A stretch of DNA of 64,000 nt from Undaria pinnatifida (GCA_012845835.1 JABAKD010000003.1:186501-250500); one strand, 5' to 3'. Counted from the stretch's first letter, positions 19,001-27,227 are shown. Notes: generated by a model not told the origin, from the letters alone. Program-made: numbers and translations.

Positions 19001-21061
19001 AGAAGCAGGAAGAAGAGGAAGAAAAGGAGGAAGAGGAGGAAAAGGAAGAAGGGGAGGAGGAGGAAGAGGAGGAGGAATCGAGGGGGAAGCAGAAGGACGA
19101 AGCGAGGGGGGGCGAGGAGGAGGGGGGCGGGAGGGGCGAGGTGGAGGTGGGGGAAGAGGAAGAAGAGGAGGGGGAGGGGGAAGAGAAACAGGAGAGGAAA
19201 TAGGAGAAGAAGAAGGGGGGGAGGGGGAACGAGGAGCAAGAAGGGAGGGGGGAGGAGGAGGAGATGGAATAGGAGGAGAAAGAGGAGGAGGAGGAGGACA
19301 GGAAGCGTTGTCGGGAGGTGCTGTTGCAGAGGGTGGGGAGGGAGGCGAGCGGGAGGGTGGGAGTGATCAAGAGAAGACTACCGGAAGGCAGGGAGGAGGG
19401 GTGGAGGAGGAGAAGGAAACGGGGCTTGCTGGGGTAGACGGGGGGAGTATGAGAGTGGTGGAAGTAACCGACCACTTTCGGACGATGACGGGGCTGAAGT
19501 GCAGCCTCACGGAGGCGTACGCTTGCTGCTTCGACCGAACGGGAGAGGTGAGGGATCGGCCGAAAACTCTCGATTTTGCTAGTTTTGTCTACATTAAGCT
19601 ACAACCGCGCCGATTTTTTGGGGACAAACTGTTTAAATCAGAGTCGGGTCGACGTTGCGTTTGTAGACGCCGGGGTGATTATGTTTCCTGTGTTTCTACG
19701 TCGTGCAACACGCCCCCCCCCCCCCCCCTGCCTCCCCTCCCCTCCCCTCCTCTTCCCCACCTCCCCACTACAACACCCTATCCCAACATCCACGAACGCC
19801 TGTTGCGCCCTCTCTCTCCCCTCCCATCCCCTTTCACGCACGCCTCCTCCCGTAACGCCCTCCTATACTCCGGATTACGTTGTATCAAAAACTTGAAATT
19901 TTACAAAACAAGGGGGCTCATAACGCTGCCACGGATGCGCGGATGACCATGGAGCTCTACAAGCTGTGGAGGCGTGCGGGGGCGCCCGAGCAACCCCTCG
20001 GCCTCCCCCTCTCTTTGTTCGTGGTGATTTTTCATGCCTTCTCGCCGAAGAAGAGCCGCCATGCGACACTGTGGGGGTTGCTTCGTCCGGGCGCGGGGGT
20101 TGGGGTTGGGGTGGGTCGAGGACAGGGATTGGGTCCGCAGACAGCTGTGGAGTCTGATAGCGGGATGAACACGTACAAGTGAGTGGTCGGCAAGAGGAAA
20201 AGGAGGGGGGGAGGAGGAGACCCCCCCAGGAAGGGAGGGACGGGGGGGAAATCACCCTTCGCCCCTTGGCGGGGCGAAGGGGACAGACTACCGCCATTGA
20301 GGGGGGAAGAGAACAGACTTTCGCCGCGGAGGGGCTCCCGGGGGGGGTGGGGGGGCAAGACTCCTCCTCTTTGGCGATCCGTCATACAACACGACATCGA
20401 AAACCAGCGTGCCATAGCTTGAGGACACAACGTGTAGCTGAAAATATTCACAGCGTCGGCTCAATAACCTTATACGTCGTACGTTGAGGATCCAGCGTCG
20501 AAAATCATATCGTACTGTGCCGTACCGTACCATACCATACCATGCCATGCCGTACCATACCATACCACACCATACCATACCATACCATACCATACCATAC
20601 CATACCATACCATGCCATGCCATACCATACCATACCATACCATACCATTCAACACCATACCATACCATACCATACCATACCATGCCGTACCATACCATAC
20701 CATACCATACCATTCCATACCATTCCATACAACACCATACCATACCATACCATACCATACCATACCATACCATACCATACCATACCATACCATACCATAC
20801 CATACCTACGCGCAGCACGCGGTAGCCCCAACCACCCCCACCCACGCCACGCTCTCTCTCCCGGCCCCGCTTCCCAGGCTGATATTTCGGAGCGAGAGGG
20901 AAATAAATGCCTACCTAGCGTCAGTGGAAACCCGGATGGCGTCGGCCGGCGTGGAGTGGAAGGGCGCGAAGGAGTTGATCAAAGGGATCAACGGGGCAAA
21001 GGACAGTTATCAGCGGTCCTGCAGGCTGTTCAAGATGCACGTGCTGGAGCACGAGCGGTGA
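9449..21061 (+). CDS. DEDDh 3'-5' exonuclease, REXO/ISG20-like (5 exons)
   Basis: Predicted RNA exonuclease of the DEDDh superfamily, closest in motif style to REXO4/ISG20, which trim RNA 3' ends using two metal ions. Exons: 9449-10059, 17642-17777, about 19416-19547, 19913-20178 and 20878-21061. Phases agree at the joints, though the acceptor of exon 3 is uncertain. Motif I is YAIDTEMV in exon 1, with the D-x-EMV signature of the REXO group. Motif II is VVGWEVHEELGVI in exon 2, where Glu stands in place of the usual Asp. Motif III is HNAATDA in exon 4. The N-terminal ~130 residues are Ala/Pro/Thr/Ser low complexity encoded by CA-rich triplet repeats. The C-terminal exon (60 aa, basic and helical-looking) is not a domain I recognise. 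Predicted length is about 440 residues. Start is the ATG at 9449; an in-frame ATG at 9419 is also possible. Confidence 0.82.
10255..10680 (+). repeat. 'TTCCGGGTACGGG' complex tandem repeat, block 1
   Basis: Roughly 40-45 bp units of 'acagaacttccagaagttcc' plus 'gggtacgggtatg', interrupted by 'acccgtaccccgggtattgtgg'. The same higher-order arrangement recurs at 11365-11765. Lies in intron 1 of the exonuclease gene. Confidence 0.85.
10675..10800 (+). other. Exon-like open frame of unknown origin in intron 1
   Basis: Open frame of 41 codons between stops with protein-like composition (KEFDFKWRIPSSLHGMLSLW, then NVPEAIRRIYI and a stop), unlike the flanking repeats. No start codon or clear splice sites in phase with the host gene. 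I do not recognise the peptide; it could be a decayed exon or transposon fragment. Confidence 0.25.
11365..11765 (+). repeat. 'TTCCGGGTACGGG' complex tandem repeat, block 2
   Basis: Second block of the 10255-10680 family, sharing the order 'aagttccgagcgggta', 'aaaacatgctg', 'acccgtaccccgggtattgtgg', 'cgtacagaacttccagaatt'. About 700 bp separate the blocks. Confidence 0.85.
11866..12190. repeat. 'GATCCGAAAA / TTTTCGGATC' rich segment
   Basis: Repeated boxes of ttttcggtttt, ttttcggatc and gatccgaaaat in both orientations. A similar patch lies at 13480-13610. Probably a decayed inverted-repeat element in intron 1; boundaries not resolved. Confidence 0.35.
12222..12516 (+). mobile_element. MITE-B copy 2 with nested 86-bp element
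   Basis: Termini gggcttttcacgggtcg and gacccgtgaaaagcc. Longer than copy 1 because a small element (12385-12470) sits inside it, also found at 50119-50202 and 50533-50622: 'ttcacaactggaaaccc' ... 'gctctataaaggggttaa' here in reverse. Confidence 0.7.
12805..13035 (+). repeat. Tandem duplication ending in (AGT/AGC)n
   Basis: Two copies of about 125 bp beginning 'ggttctccgtacgtcatggg', continuing 'acaagcgtgg' and 'acagcagtaagtagtag', each ending in a triplet run (12866-12912 and 12989-13031). Confidence 0.85.
13036..14650. other. Intron 1 stretch without recognisable genes
   Basis: No exon seen. Contains a perfect 12-bp-stem, 1-nt-loop hairpin at 13950-13974 (gggtgccggcga / tcgccggcaccc). ORFs present are short and not conserved in appearance. 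Confidence 0.45.
14655..15290 (+). repeat. Satellite-like tandem repeat, three ~200-bp units
   Basis: Anchors 'aatagggtcccattcc' (14729), 'gatagggtcccatccccgg' (14923) and 'gatagggccccatccccgg' (15148) mark diverged units of about 194-225 bp, each with 'attggctggaggtcg'-like and 'ccccgcacagtgtggaa'-like boxes. The 212-residue ORF across it is a product of the repeat. Confidence 0.75.
15863..16057 (+). CDS. Small ORF of unknown function (64 aa)
   Basis: Complete ATG-to-stop frame in the AT-rich island. The product starts MSIDPKFVELTADVLEIILY, an acidic/hydrophobic helix-like segment, then turns basic (RGKKPEKRPK) and ends EYYNLLFR. The composition looks protein-like rather than random, but no domain is recognised. 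A decayed or partial gene, or a foreign fragment, are alternatives. Confidence 0.35.
   Translation: MSIDPKFVELTADVLEIILYHRTNTGATRHNNRGKKPEKRPKQCVFDPRNNGRIVKEYYNLLFR
16255..16470 (+). CDS. Small basic ORF of unknown function (71 aa)
   Basis: ATG lies about 10 bp after a TATA-like string (tctatataac). The product is Gln/Arg/Lys/Asn rich (RGKRRKQQRRQRHR). No family recognised; may be fortuitous. Confidence 0.2.
   Translation: MEMINQQSAARNTSSRKQHKTICQLRTNTTALFTVDRGKRRKQQRRQRHRSNNKARLPHYLYFSIEYSRGK
16481..17641. other. Intron 1 right part, nothing recognised
   Basis: No repeat family shared with the rest of the window and no exon-like peptide. Ends at the acceptor tattgtaag before exon 2. Confidence 0.4.
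17642..17777 (+). CDS. Exonuclease exon 2 (motif II region)
   Basis: Acceptor tattgtaag|GGGG and donor GGGCAG|gtcagc. Length 136 nt completes the phase-2 codon of exon 1 and ends in phase 0. Peptide includes VSDLVKQH and VVGWEVHEELGVIGF, matching the 'VGH...D L..L' motif II block of DEDDh exonucleases, with His to Trp and Asp to Glu changes. Confidence 0.8.
17817..18026 (+). mobile_element. MITE-C copy 1 (3' truncated)
   Basis: Begins gagtcatcccac and shares 'cctaacacgagg', 'gctcaacatctc' and 'ttcgttcg' with 31583-31890, 32983-33233 and 55041-55316. The right terminus is replaced by the minisatellite at 18045. Confidence 0.65.
18045..18235 (+). repeat. GC-rich minisatellite, block 2
   Basis: Three units nearly identical to 945-1135, including the variable parts ('ggagcgcgcgcgggg', 'ggaggaagaacggg'), so this is a copy of that block rather than independent growth. 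Confidence 0.85.
18555..18834 (+). repeat. 12-bp repeat (GGACAGATCCTT type) followed by (GGT)n
   Basis: About 18 variants of a 12-mer around 'gacagatccttg' that in one frame encode S-x-D-R tetrapeptides, then an uninterrupted GGT run (18780-18834). The frame stays open into the next tract, but the host gene's intron 2 explains the position better than a separate gene. Confidence 0.8.
18920..19450 (+). repeat. Polypurine tract (about 500 bp of GGA/GAA)
   Basis: The + strand is almost wholly A/G, with few pyrimidines, in intron 2 just before exonuclease exon 3. ORFs on both strands (Glu/Gly/Arg or Ser/Pro/Leu rich) are composition artefacts. Confidence 0.9.
19416..19547 (+). CDS. Exonuclease exon 3
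   Basis: Peptide RVVEVTDHFRTMTG followed by SLTEAYACCFDR sits where REXO-type proteins carry the segment between motifs II and III. Donor is GGAGAG|gtgagg, phase 0. The acceptor is uncertain because the upstream tract is purine-rich; 19416 keeps phase 0 with exon 2, and the conserved part begins near 19455. Confidence 0.65.
19913..20178 (+). CDS. Exonuclease exon 4 (motif III)
   Basis: Acceptor aaaacaag|GGGGCT, phase 0. Peptide starts GAHNAATDARMTMELYKLWR, the H-x4-D motif III with the usual helix. Donor TACAA|gtgagt, phase 2. The part after residue 30 (hydrophobic, then Gly/Val rich) is unusual and may be shortened by alternative splicing. Confidence 0.75.
20516..20806 (+). repeat. (CATAC)n pentanucleotide array
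   Basis: About 58 units of 'accat'/'cataC' with few interruptions (catgc, cattc, caaca variants), inside intron 4. Repetitive Tyr/His/Thr/Ile/Pro ORFs on one strand and Met/Val/Trp/Tyr/Gly on the other result from the 5-bp period. Confidence 0.95.
20878..21061 (+). CDS. Exonuclease last exon (copy 1 of a duplicated exon)
   Basis: Acceptor cttcccag|G completes the split Lys codon; 60 residues and a TGA stop. The peptide runs SEREINAYLASVETRM, then RSCRLFKMHVLEHER. Four decayed copies follow in tandem (21341, 21543, 21755, 21955). Confidence 0.75.
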
Positions 21062-21067
21062 AAAAAA

Positions 21068-21322
21068 GACGCGTGCTACGATAGAGGTAGCACGTTTCGT
21101 CTGAAATGTTTTCTGAATGACTTAAGACACTCCTTAACCCAAAATCGTCGGAATTACGCCATTTTTTTTTTGCATGATTCTCGTCGTGTACCTAGGCCAT
21201 GGGATGTTTCATCCGGTAACAGTTTTATTTTTTCTCCCGATCCGTTTTGGGGGAGAGGTGTTAAGCTCCCAAATTGAGGAACCTCAGAAAAAAACTGGTG
21301 CACCTCTATCGTTGCACGCGTC
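21068..21322 (+). mobile_element. MITE-A copy 2
   Basis: Complete unit, termini gacgcgtgctacgatagagg and cctctatcgttgcacgcgtc, inserted 7 bp after the exonuclease stop codon, between exon copy 1 and copy 2. It could supply part of the 3' untranslated region. Confidence 0.85.
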
Positions 21323-21340
21323 GGATGGTAATTGAGGACT

Positions 21341-21515
21341 GGCGAAGTGGGAAATATGTAAACGCCTACCAAATTGTTGGTGGAAACCCGTTTGGCGGTG
21401 GGCGTGGAGTGGGGAGGCGTTAGGGAGTTTGTACGCTGGAAAAGAGCGGCAGGGGACTGTTGTCAGCTGTCCTGCAAGTTGTTCAAGATGCACGTGTTGG
21501 AGCACCAGCAGTGAT
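21341..21515 (+). pseudogene. Decayed last-exon copy 2
   Basis: Aligns through 'aacgcctacc', 'gtggaaacccg', 'gcgtggagtgg', 'cagctgtcctgcaag', 'ttcaagatgcacgtg' and 'gagcaccagcagtga' with exon 20878-21061. Reading frame broken by small indels. Confidence 0.8.
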
Positions 21516-21542
21516 TGTCTGTGATAGGTGGTTGGTGATCGG

Positions 21543-21725
21543 CGAATGGCGAAGAGGGAGATAAACGCCTAACAAGTGTTGGTGGAAACCCGTATGGCGG
21601 CGGTCGACGTGGAGTGGGGGGCGGCGTGAGGGATTCGTGAAAGAGAACAGGAGGCCATGGGAAGGTTAGCAATTGTCCTGCAGGCTGTTTCAAGATGCAT
21701 GTTCTGGAGCAAGAGCGGCGATTAC
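21543..21725 (+). pseudogene. Decayed last-exon copy 3
   Basis: Contains 'gagggagataaacgccta', 'gtggaaacccgtatggcg', 'tgtcctgcaggctgtt' and 'gagcaagagcgg'. An early stop (taa) follows the Asn-Ala codons and there is an extra T in the 'ttcaagatg' box. Confidence 0.8.
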
Positions 21726-21754
21726 TTGTAACAGGTGGTTGGCGTTTGGGGATT

Positions 21755-21916
21755 ATCGAAATGGGAAAGAAACGCCTACATTTTTTTGATGGAAACCCGT
21801 ATAGCGGCGGCCGGTGTGGAGGGGGATGGCGTTAGGGATTTTGTGCCGAGGAAAAGGGTGGTGGAGGATGGTTGGCAGCTGTCTTGCAGGCTGTTCAAGA
21901 TGGAACACAAGCGGTG
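21755..21916 (+). pseudogene. Last-exon copy 4, frame still open
   Basis: Best preserved copy: the frame reads ERNAYIFLMETRIAAAGVE ... SCRLFKMEHKR then TGA, colinear with the real exon apart from a 6-bp loss near the end. It could act as an alternative last exon if a splice acceptor upstream were used; none obvious was found. Confidence 0.75.
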
Positions 21917-21954
21917 ATTGACTGCGATTTGTGATTTGTGGCAGATGATTGGTG

Positions 21955-22124
21955 AGAGGGAAAGAAACGCCTACCTGTTGTGAGTGGAAAACAGGATGGC
22001 AGTGGCCGACGTGGTGTGGGGAGCCATTAAGGAGTTTGTACCCGGGAAAAAGGGGGTGGTGGGCGGTTACCAGCTGTCCTGCAGGCTGTTGAAGATGCAC
22101 GTGCTTGATGCTTGAGCATTAGCG
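21955..22124 (+). pseudogene. Decayed last-exon copy 5
   Basis: Shares 'gagagggaaagaaacgccta', 'gtgtggggagcc', 'taccagctgtcctgcaggct' and 'aagatgcacgtgctt' with the exon. A premature stop (tga in 'ttgtgagtg') breaks the frame. Confidence 0.8.
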
Positions 22125-22568
22125 ATGATTTGGCGGCGATTGGTGATTGGCGGGACTGTGAATCGCAGCCGATTCGTTATGTTCAATCGTTCGATTCGAT
22201 CAACATCGGAATCCAAAAATGGGTGTGATTTTTTCGCATTTTTTTCTGTAAGTCGCCAGCTCCGTTGGTGGGGAGGGGGCGCGGGGGTGATTGGGGCTCG
22301 CTTCGCGCGATCGAAATTATGCGATAGTCAAGCGAGCCGATTTGTTTTTTACATAATTGGTCAATCGGCTTCGCGCAAACCGAAAAATCGATTTAAATTC
22401 GATGAAAAAATCCTGCCCGATTAACAGCCAGCCCCTAAGTGGTTGATGAGCGATTGGCTGGCTGCTGACCCGACGAAGACACCCACCGCAGCAGCACCGT
22501 TGGCTCGGCAACCGAGTTAGGTTGTTAAATTGACGCAGGGCAGACGTGAGCTACGATGGGGGGTGTGG
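22125..22568. other. Intergenic, nothing recognised
   Basis: Contains a 'cgattcgat'-rich patch and a 'gattggctggctgctgacccgacga' box that also occurs in the tandem array at 24381-25060. No gene. Confidence 0.4.
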
Positions 22569-22813
22569 TAGGGATGTGTAATACGTCAACTCTTTTTCGG
22601 GGCTGATTTGACTCGATTGTTGATGATTTTGTCCCAATCGGGTGGGTTGATTTAATCATGATTATGTCCCATAATCAACTAGTCATGATTAGTTGATTAT
22701 ATAATCAACAATCAACCAAAAAGTAGTTCACACCGATTACGTTAATACAATTAATCACCAAAAAGAATAATAATCAACACGTGATAATATGAGTTAGTTG
22801 ATGTACATCCCTA
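22569..22813. mobile_element. MITE-D, AT-rich, single copy here
   Basis: 245 bp bounded by tagggatgt and acatcccta, with imperfect inner inverted repeats based on 'ttgattat' and 'ataatcaac'. Much more AT-rich than its flanks. Confidence 0.65.
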
Positions 22814-22855
22814 GGGTGTATCTAGTCTGTGGCGCGTTTTGAGCCCAAGCATTTC

Positions 22856-23130
22856 TGACCGGGGGCGGGGAACCCCTGCCGAGGAACTGCCCAAGACACG
22901 TTTTCTGAGTGACTGCGCTCCTCAACCCAAAATCGTCGGAATTTCATTCTTTTTTCGCATTTTTTTTTGGGGGGGGGTACCTAGGCCATTATTAATGGGG
23001 GATTGTTGTCCATCGGGTTGCACTTATCATTTTTCTCAAAATCAGTTTTTTTGGGTCAAGAAAGGAATAAATACGTACCCTCAATAGGTTTAGAGCTTCA
23101 GAAAGAAAAGGGTGCACGTCTGCCGTAGAG
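22856..23130 (+). mobile_element. MITE-A copy 3, diverged
   Basis: Keeps 'ctcaacccaaaatcgtcgg', 'tacctaggccatta', 'catcgggttgcactta', 'aaaatcagtttttttggg' and 'gtgcacgtctgccgtag' but has lost the exact termini. The form with 'catcgggttgcac' is a subfamily shared with 29700 and 33290. Confidence 0.65.
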
Positions 23131-23558
23131 TAGTAACATGAGTCGACTGATTCTACGATGGCCTCCCAAAAACCAGCGTTTTTCTTTAACGCACGTTCGC
23201 GGTTTATGGCTGCTCGACACGAGGAAGGATGCCATGAAAAAAATATTTTTACATTTATTTTCTTGTCTGCGAAAGACTATCGAACGATGGCGTCGGGGTG
23301 GCAGGGGGCATCGTGGTTGAGGAGGTACGGCCGGGAGCTGGTTTCAAAACCGGCGATTTCGTTAAAAAAAAGTTGGGGGGGCTACTACCGTAGAACGACT
23401 CAGTCTCAAGATCGTTGGTATATCGGGTCAATCATCCCCACGGTATCATAGGGGTTGCACGTTTTAGGCCAAAGTTTTTTTTTGCTGGCGCTCCTAAAAG
23501 CGAGGAACTACCGGTTGCTACGACAATTTATACTCGAGAGAGCAATCGTTTTGGGACT

Positions 23559-23845
23559 GACGCGTGCTACGATAGAGATACCGTTTTTTGGCGGAAATGA
23601 TTTCTGAATGACGGGGCTCCTTTATCCAAAATCTTCGGAAACAAAATGAGAAATAATAGTTTATTTTTCTTGGCATGATTCTCGTCTTGTACCTACAGGC
23701 CAATGATGGGATTGTTCATCCGATATAAAGGCAGCTTTTATTTTTTGTGTCCAAGAATCAGTTTTTGGGAGAGTAGTGTCTTAAGCTCCAAAATTGAGGG
23801 GTAGTGTTGGAAAAAAAGTGGTGCACCTCTATCGTAGCACGCGTC
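23559..23845 (+). mobile_element. MITE-A copy 4
   Basis: Complete, with both termini (gacgcgtgctacgatagag / ctatcgtagcacgcgtc) and the standard interior order. Confidence 0.85.
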
Positions 23846-24380
23846 GACTAGCGCATGGAGGCGTTCGTCGGATGGTGCAAACGAACGCCTTCGAAGTCAT
23901 GATATGGTTCGGGGGAGATATTATTGGGCTCCTCTCATTTCAGGAGCTCAAGACACTTTCCGCTGCGCGCCTTACCGTGGGGTGATTCGGAACGCCTTAT
24001 TGGGTTGACAACTCCATTCGTAATACAAGGTTCCCCCCTCGGGATGCGGTTGGCTTGAAATCCTCGGACGGTGTTTCAAGTTGAAAAGGGGGGGGGAAGT
24101 ATGCTTGATAAAACTAAAGGAAAAGTCACCGCGCACGTGCACGTAGCACCACCGACCAGCCCCAAACGAATTTTATGGTTTAGTCTAGACTACACCTGTA
24201 CAGTCAGGACATGGGATTGTTCCTCGGCACGTGCACTTTTCGTTTTTCATTATCGCAGTCGCTTTCTAGGCGAGGTAATGGAACTGCTCAAGCGAGGAAA
24301 GCCTAGGAAAACGCGAGTGTACCCATACCGTGGCGGGAATCTACACAAGTATGTATACGTGGTAGTGTGGCGAGGTTAAG

Positions 24381-25060
24381 CTTCCTGTTCACCCACCCGC
24401 CAGAGGATGGTGAAAAAGAAAAAATACTCGGATCGATGATGGTGCGTGCTGCTGTACGATTGGTGGTTGGAGGTTGAGCGGTGATTGGTGGTTGCGCGCG
24501 GTGATGGTGATTCATGGTCGACGGTGATCGGTGACCGGTGATTGGCTAGGTGTTAGCTTCATGTCTGTACCCATTCGCCAGAGCATGGAACAGGAAAGTA
24601 ACAAAAAATACTCGAGGTTGATGGTGCGTGCTGCTGTACGATTGGTGGTTGGAGGTTGAGCGGTGATTGGTGGCTGGGCGGTGATTGGGGATTGATGGTT
24701 GGCTGTGATTGGTGACCGGTGATTGGCTAGCTGTTGGCCCGATGACTCGGACTACCAATATTGGTGGTTCGTGATTGGCTGGCTGCTGGCCCGACGACCC
24801 AGATGGATGGAGCGCTCAGGATGGAGTGCGAGCGGCGAATACTTGGTTGGGCGATGATTGGTGACTGGTGATTGGCTGGCTGTTGGGCCAACGACTCCGA
24901 TAAACACTGCAGAGGGGGCGGCGGTACTGGTGCTACTGCTGCCAAAGTAATGCAACCAAAAGTACAAAAAATCGTGGACTGGATGTGGTCGATTATTGGC
25001 GATTGGCTGCGACTCTTGGTCCGACGACTCCGGTCCGGTTGATGCCCGAAATAAACGAAA
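24381..25060 (+). repeat. Degenerate ~178-bp tandem repeat with GATTGG motifs
   Basis: 'gatggtgcgtgctgctgtac' and 'gattggtggttggaggttga' occur at about 24436 and 24618, and 'cgccagagcatgg'/'cgccagaggatgg' at 24400 and 24578. Further units decay rightward into 'gtgattggctggctgctggccc'. No gene. Confidence 0.65.
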
Positions 25061-25233
25061 AAAAAAAACGATCGTAAAAAGCAGTCTTGTAATAACGCAC
25101 TTGGATGTTTGACGAGCGGCGATTGACTTGTTATTGCCCCGACGACTTGGGCGGACGCTATGGACGGCAGTGTGCTACTGATGACGGCTACGGTAGAGCG
25201 GGGGGTTCCCCGTTTTCACTCTGGCGAGTTGAT

Positions 25234-25251
25234 GTCACTCGCGCGAGTGAC
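25234..25251. repeat. 18-bp perfect palindrome (MITE-E terminus)
   Basis: gtcactcgc followed by gcgagtgac. The same sequence forms the ends of the MITE-E elements at 27228 and 32239, so this may be a relic or footprint of one. Confidence 0.6.
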
Positions 25252-25609
25252 TCCCTCAATCAAGAATAGACTCAGGAAACACGAGCGAGCGTGCTGGTGG
25301 TGAGTAATACAGTTGTACGGCGGGGCATATAGCGAAACCGACACCCGGTAAAGGCCACTTGTGCATGGTGAGGAACTGTTGAACCGCTGCAAAAAGGAGG
25401 CTCTGAAAGTGACCTCCCCTACGGCACTTAGCCTTGATCTACTTAGCTGCTGTGGTACATTTGAGCACCGAACTACGCCGCAAGGAGTCGTGCAAGACAC
25501 TCACAGCATATGTGAGAATGTATATAAAGCTGCTCATGTACTTTGTTGCTCGCTCGAACTACGCGGACTATATTACCACCCTCTTCGTTGTTTTCGCCGC
25601 CACGCAACA

Positions 25610-25725
25610 AAACGGCCCATCCCATCCTGCTGCGTCTTCCTCCGTTTCGTTCGAACCATTCAGACTCTAGCCTAGCCAATCCCCCCACTGTCTTGGTCGA
25701 CATACTATATAACCATATCAAAAGG
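25610..25725 (-). pseudogene. Decayed copy of the methyltransferase last-exon end (c)
   Basis: On the minus strand 'ggctagagtctgaatggttcgaac' aligns with the R-V-x-M-F-R coding end of the last exon at 27470-27727, then continues 'aaacggaggaag'. It carries an in-frame stop. A second partial copy follows at 25940-26080. Confidence 0.55.
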
Positions 25726-25744
25726 GCCAATACTCCGTCTTCGT

Positions 25745-25895
25745 TTTCATTTCCAGTTTGTTTTCCATCTTCTGGCCATACCGTGGTCACAGGTGTCGTC
25801 CCTTCCTCCTCCGGTAAGTGCCTTGATGTTTACCGCGCGGAGGGTTCACCATGTTCACTTTGCACGCCGATTTCCATCGAATTTTGCTTAGTAGA
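25745..25895 (-). repeat. SINE-1 3' fragment, copy 2
   Basis: The minus strand carries cgacacctgtgaccacgg and diverged flanks of the SINE-1 body. It lies between two decayed copies of the methyltransferase last exon. Confidence 0.6.
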
Positions 25896-25939
25896 GCTCT
25901 CGCGCTTCTGGCTACAACACGTATCCCTTCGTCTTATTC

Positions 25940-26080
25940 GGTACAATAGTCGGACCTAGCCGCCGCTGCTGCCGCCCCCCCCCCCCAGCCTTTACCCGGC
26001 AACGCCTTGTGCCGACGTCGTGTTCCTGTCTAATAGACGACTCTCCCCAGTGTGTTGGTCGCTACACTTTATTCAAGATA
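25940..26080 (-). pseudogene. Decayed copy of the methyltransferase last-exon region (d)
   Basis: Contains the Ala-codon run (cggcagcagcggcggct on the minus strand) and downstream 'gctacact..attcaaga', matching 26415-26620 and 27490-27640 in order. Confidence 0.5.
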
Positions 26081-26085
26081 TGTTT

Positions 26086-26352
26086 GATGCTTGCTACGTA
26101 CGATAGATGTATCACTTTTCGCTTGAAACGTTTTTTGAATGACGGGGCTCCTTAACCCAAAATCGTCGGGAAAAGGTCTTTTTTTTTCATTTGATTCTCG
26201 TTGTGTACCAAGGTCGTGGGGTTTTTCATCCGGTACGGTATCAATTTTTATTTTCTCCAAATTAGTTTTCGCGGGAGAGGTCTAACTAAGCTCCCAAATT
26301 GAGGAAAACCAGAAAAAAAAGCGGTGCGCGTACGTCTATCGTAGCACGCGTC
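26086..26352 (+). mobile_element. MITE-A copy 5
   Basis: The left terminus is slightly altered (gatgcttgctacg...); the right terminus tatcgtagcacgcgtc is intact. It separates two decayed last-exon copies. Confidence 0.8.
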
Positions 26353-26414
26353 TCCATCCCCCCATTGTTTTGGTAATTCAAAATTTAAGTAAAAATGGTC
26401 AATGTCAATACTGC

Positions 26415-26620
26415 TTTGATTCCCTTCGTCCCATTTGGAACATTGGGACTCTAGCCGCCGCCGCTGCTGCCACCCCCCCCCCCCCCCCCCCACCACCCCT
26501 TCCTCGGCGACGCCTTCTTCAAAGACGAGCAGCTCCTCCATCCTCCCAAGTTCGACGGAAGATTACACCCCTCTCCCCACTGTTTGGGTCGCTACATATC
26601 ATACAAGAATACAACAATCA
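26415..26620 (-). pseudogene. Decayed copy of the methyltransferase last exon (b)
   Basis: On the minus strand the peptide EELLVFEEGVAEEGVV aligns with EELDFERGLGEEGLG of the true exon, and after a frame change at a poly-G run the peptide AARVPMFQMGRRES aligns with AARVRMFRMRRREA. Confidence 0.75.
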
Positions 26621-27227
26621 AGTCAAAAAGGTCCAAGCCTACTGCTTTAAGAAAGCACCGGGTTAACATTGTAATCAGAACCAAACACAAAGACTAAGCT
26701 ATAAAATCGTCTTCTGGGATGGTCGGCGTTACCTGCCGGGTTGCTTGCGCGGTGGCTGATTGTGTTTTCATTGGTGCTCACAAGAGTTGTGTGTCCCCCT
26801 TTTCAACTTGTGACACCCCTTGGGATTTCAAGCCAACCACATCCCGAAAAGGGAAGCTTGTAGTGAATGAAAATGGGACTGTAGTCTATACACCAAGGCT
26901 ACGGTATTACTAGGGGGGATGTTATGATGATGTTATGATATACGAGTCGTTCTACGGTACCCACCCCCAGCTTTTCTACAACGAAATCGCCGGTTTCGAA
27001 ATCAGATCACGGTCGAATCTCCTGAAATGCGGTGCCCCCTTGCCCCCGCCGGACGTCACCGTTCGGCAAGTCCTGTGCAAGAGAGAAAACATGCGAAGAT
27101 TGTATTTTTCACAGCATTCTTCCTCGTGTTGAGCAGCCATGAGACGTTCGTCAAAGAAAATCGCTGATTTTGAGGGGAGGATAGCGTAGAATCAGCCATG
27201 CCCACTTCTTCACTTCCGGGTTTTCAC

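Noticed and set aside
18549..19946. 465-codon ORF with S-x-D-R repeats and a Glu/Gly-rich body
   Set aside because: It crosses a 12-bp repeat, a GGT run and a polypurine tract, then runs through exonuclease exon 3 and past its donor. The length is explained by composition; only the exon 3 part is coding.
20288..21084. Long Tyr/His/Thr/Ile/Pro and Met/Val/Trp/Tyr/Gly ORFs
   Set aside because: Artefact of the 5-bp CATAC repeat, which is open in several frames.
24071..24379. 102-codon + strand ORF
   Set aside because: Contains faint MITE-A-like text ('catgggattgttc', 'gcacttttcgtttttc') and no domain; probably a decayed element.
24381..25060. CRISPR-like array
   Set aside because: Units are long, degenerate and contiguous, without short identical repeats and unique spacers; eukaryotic context.
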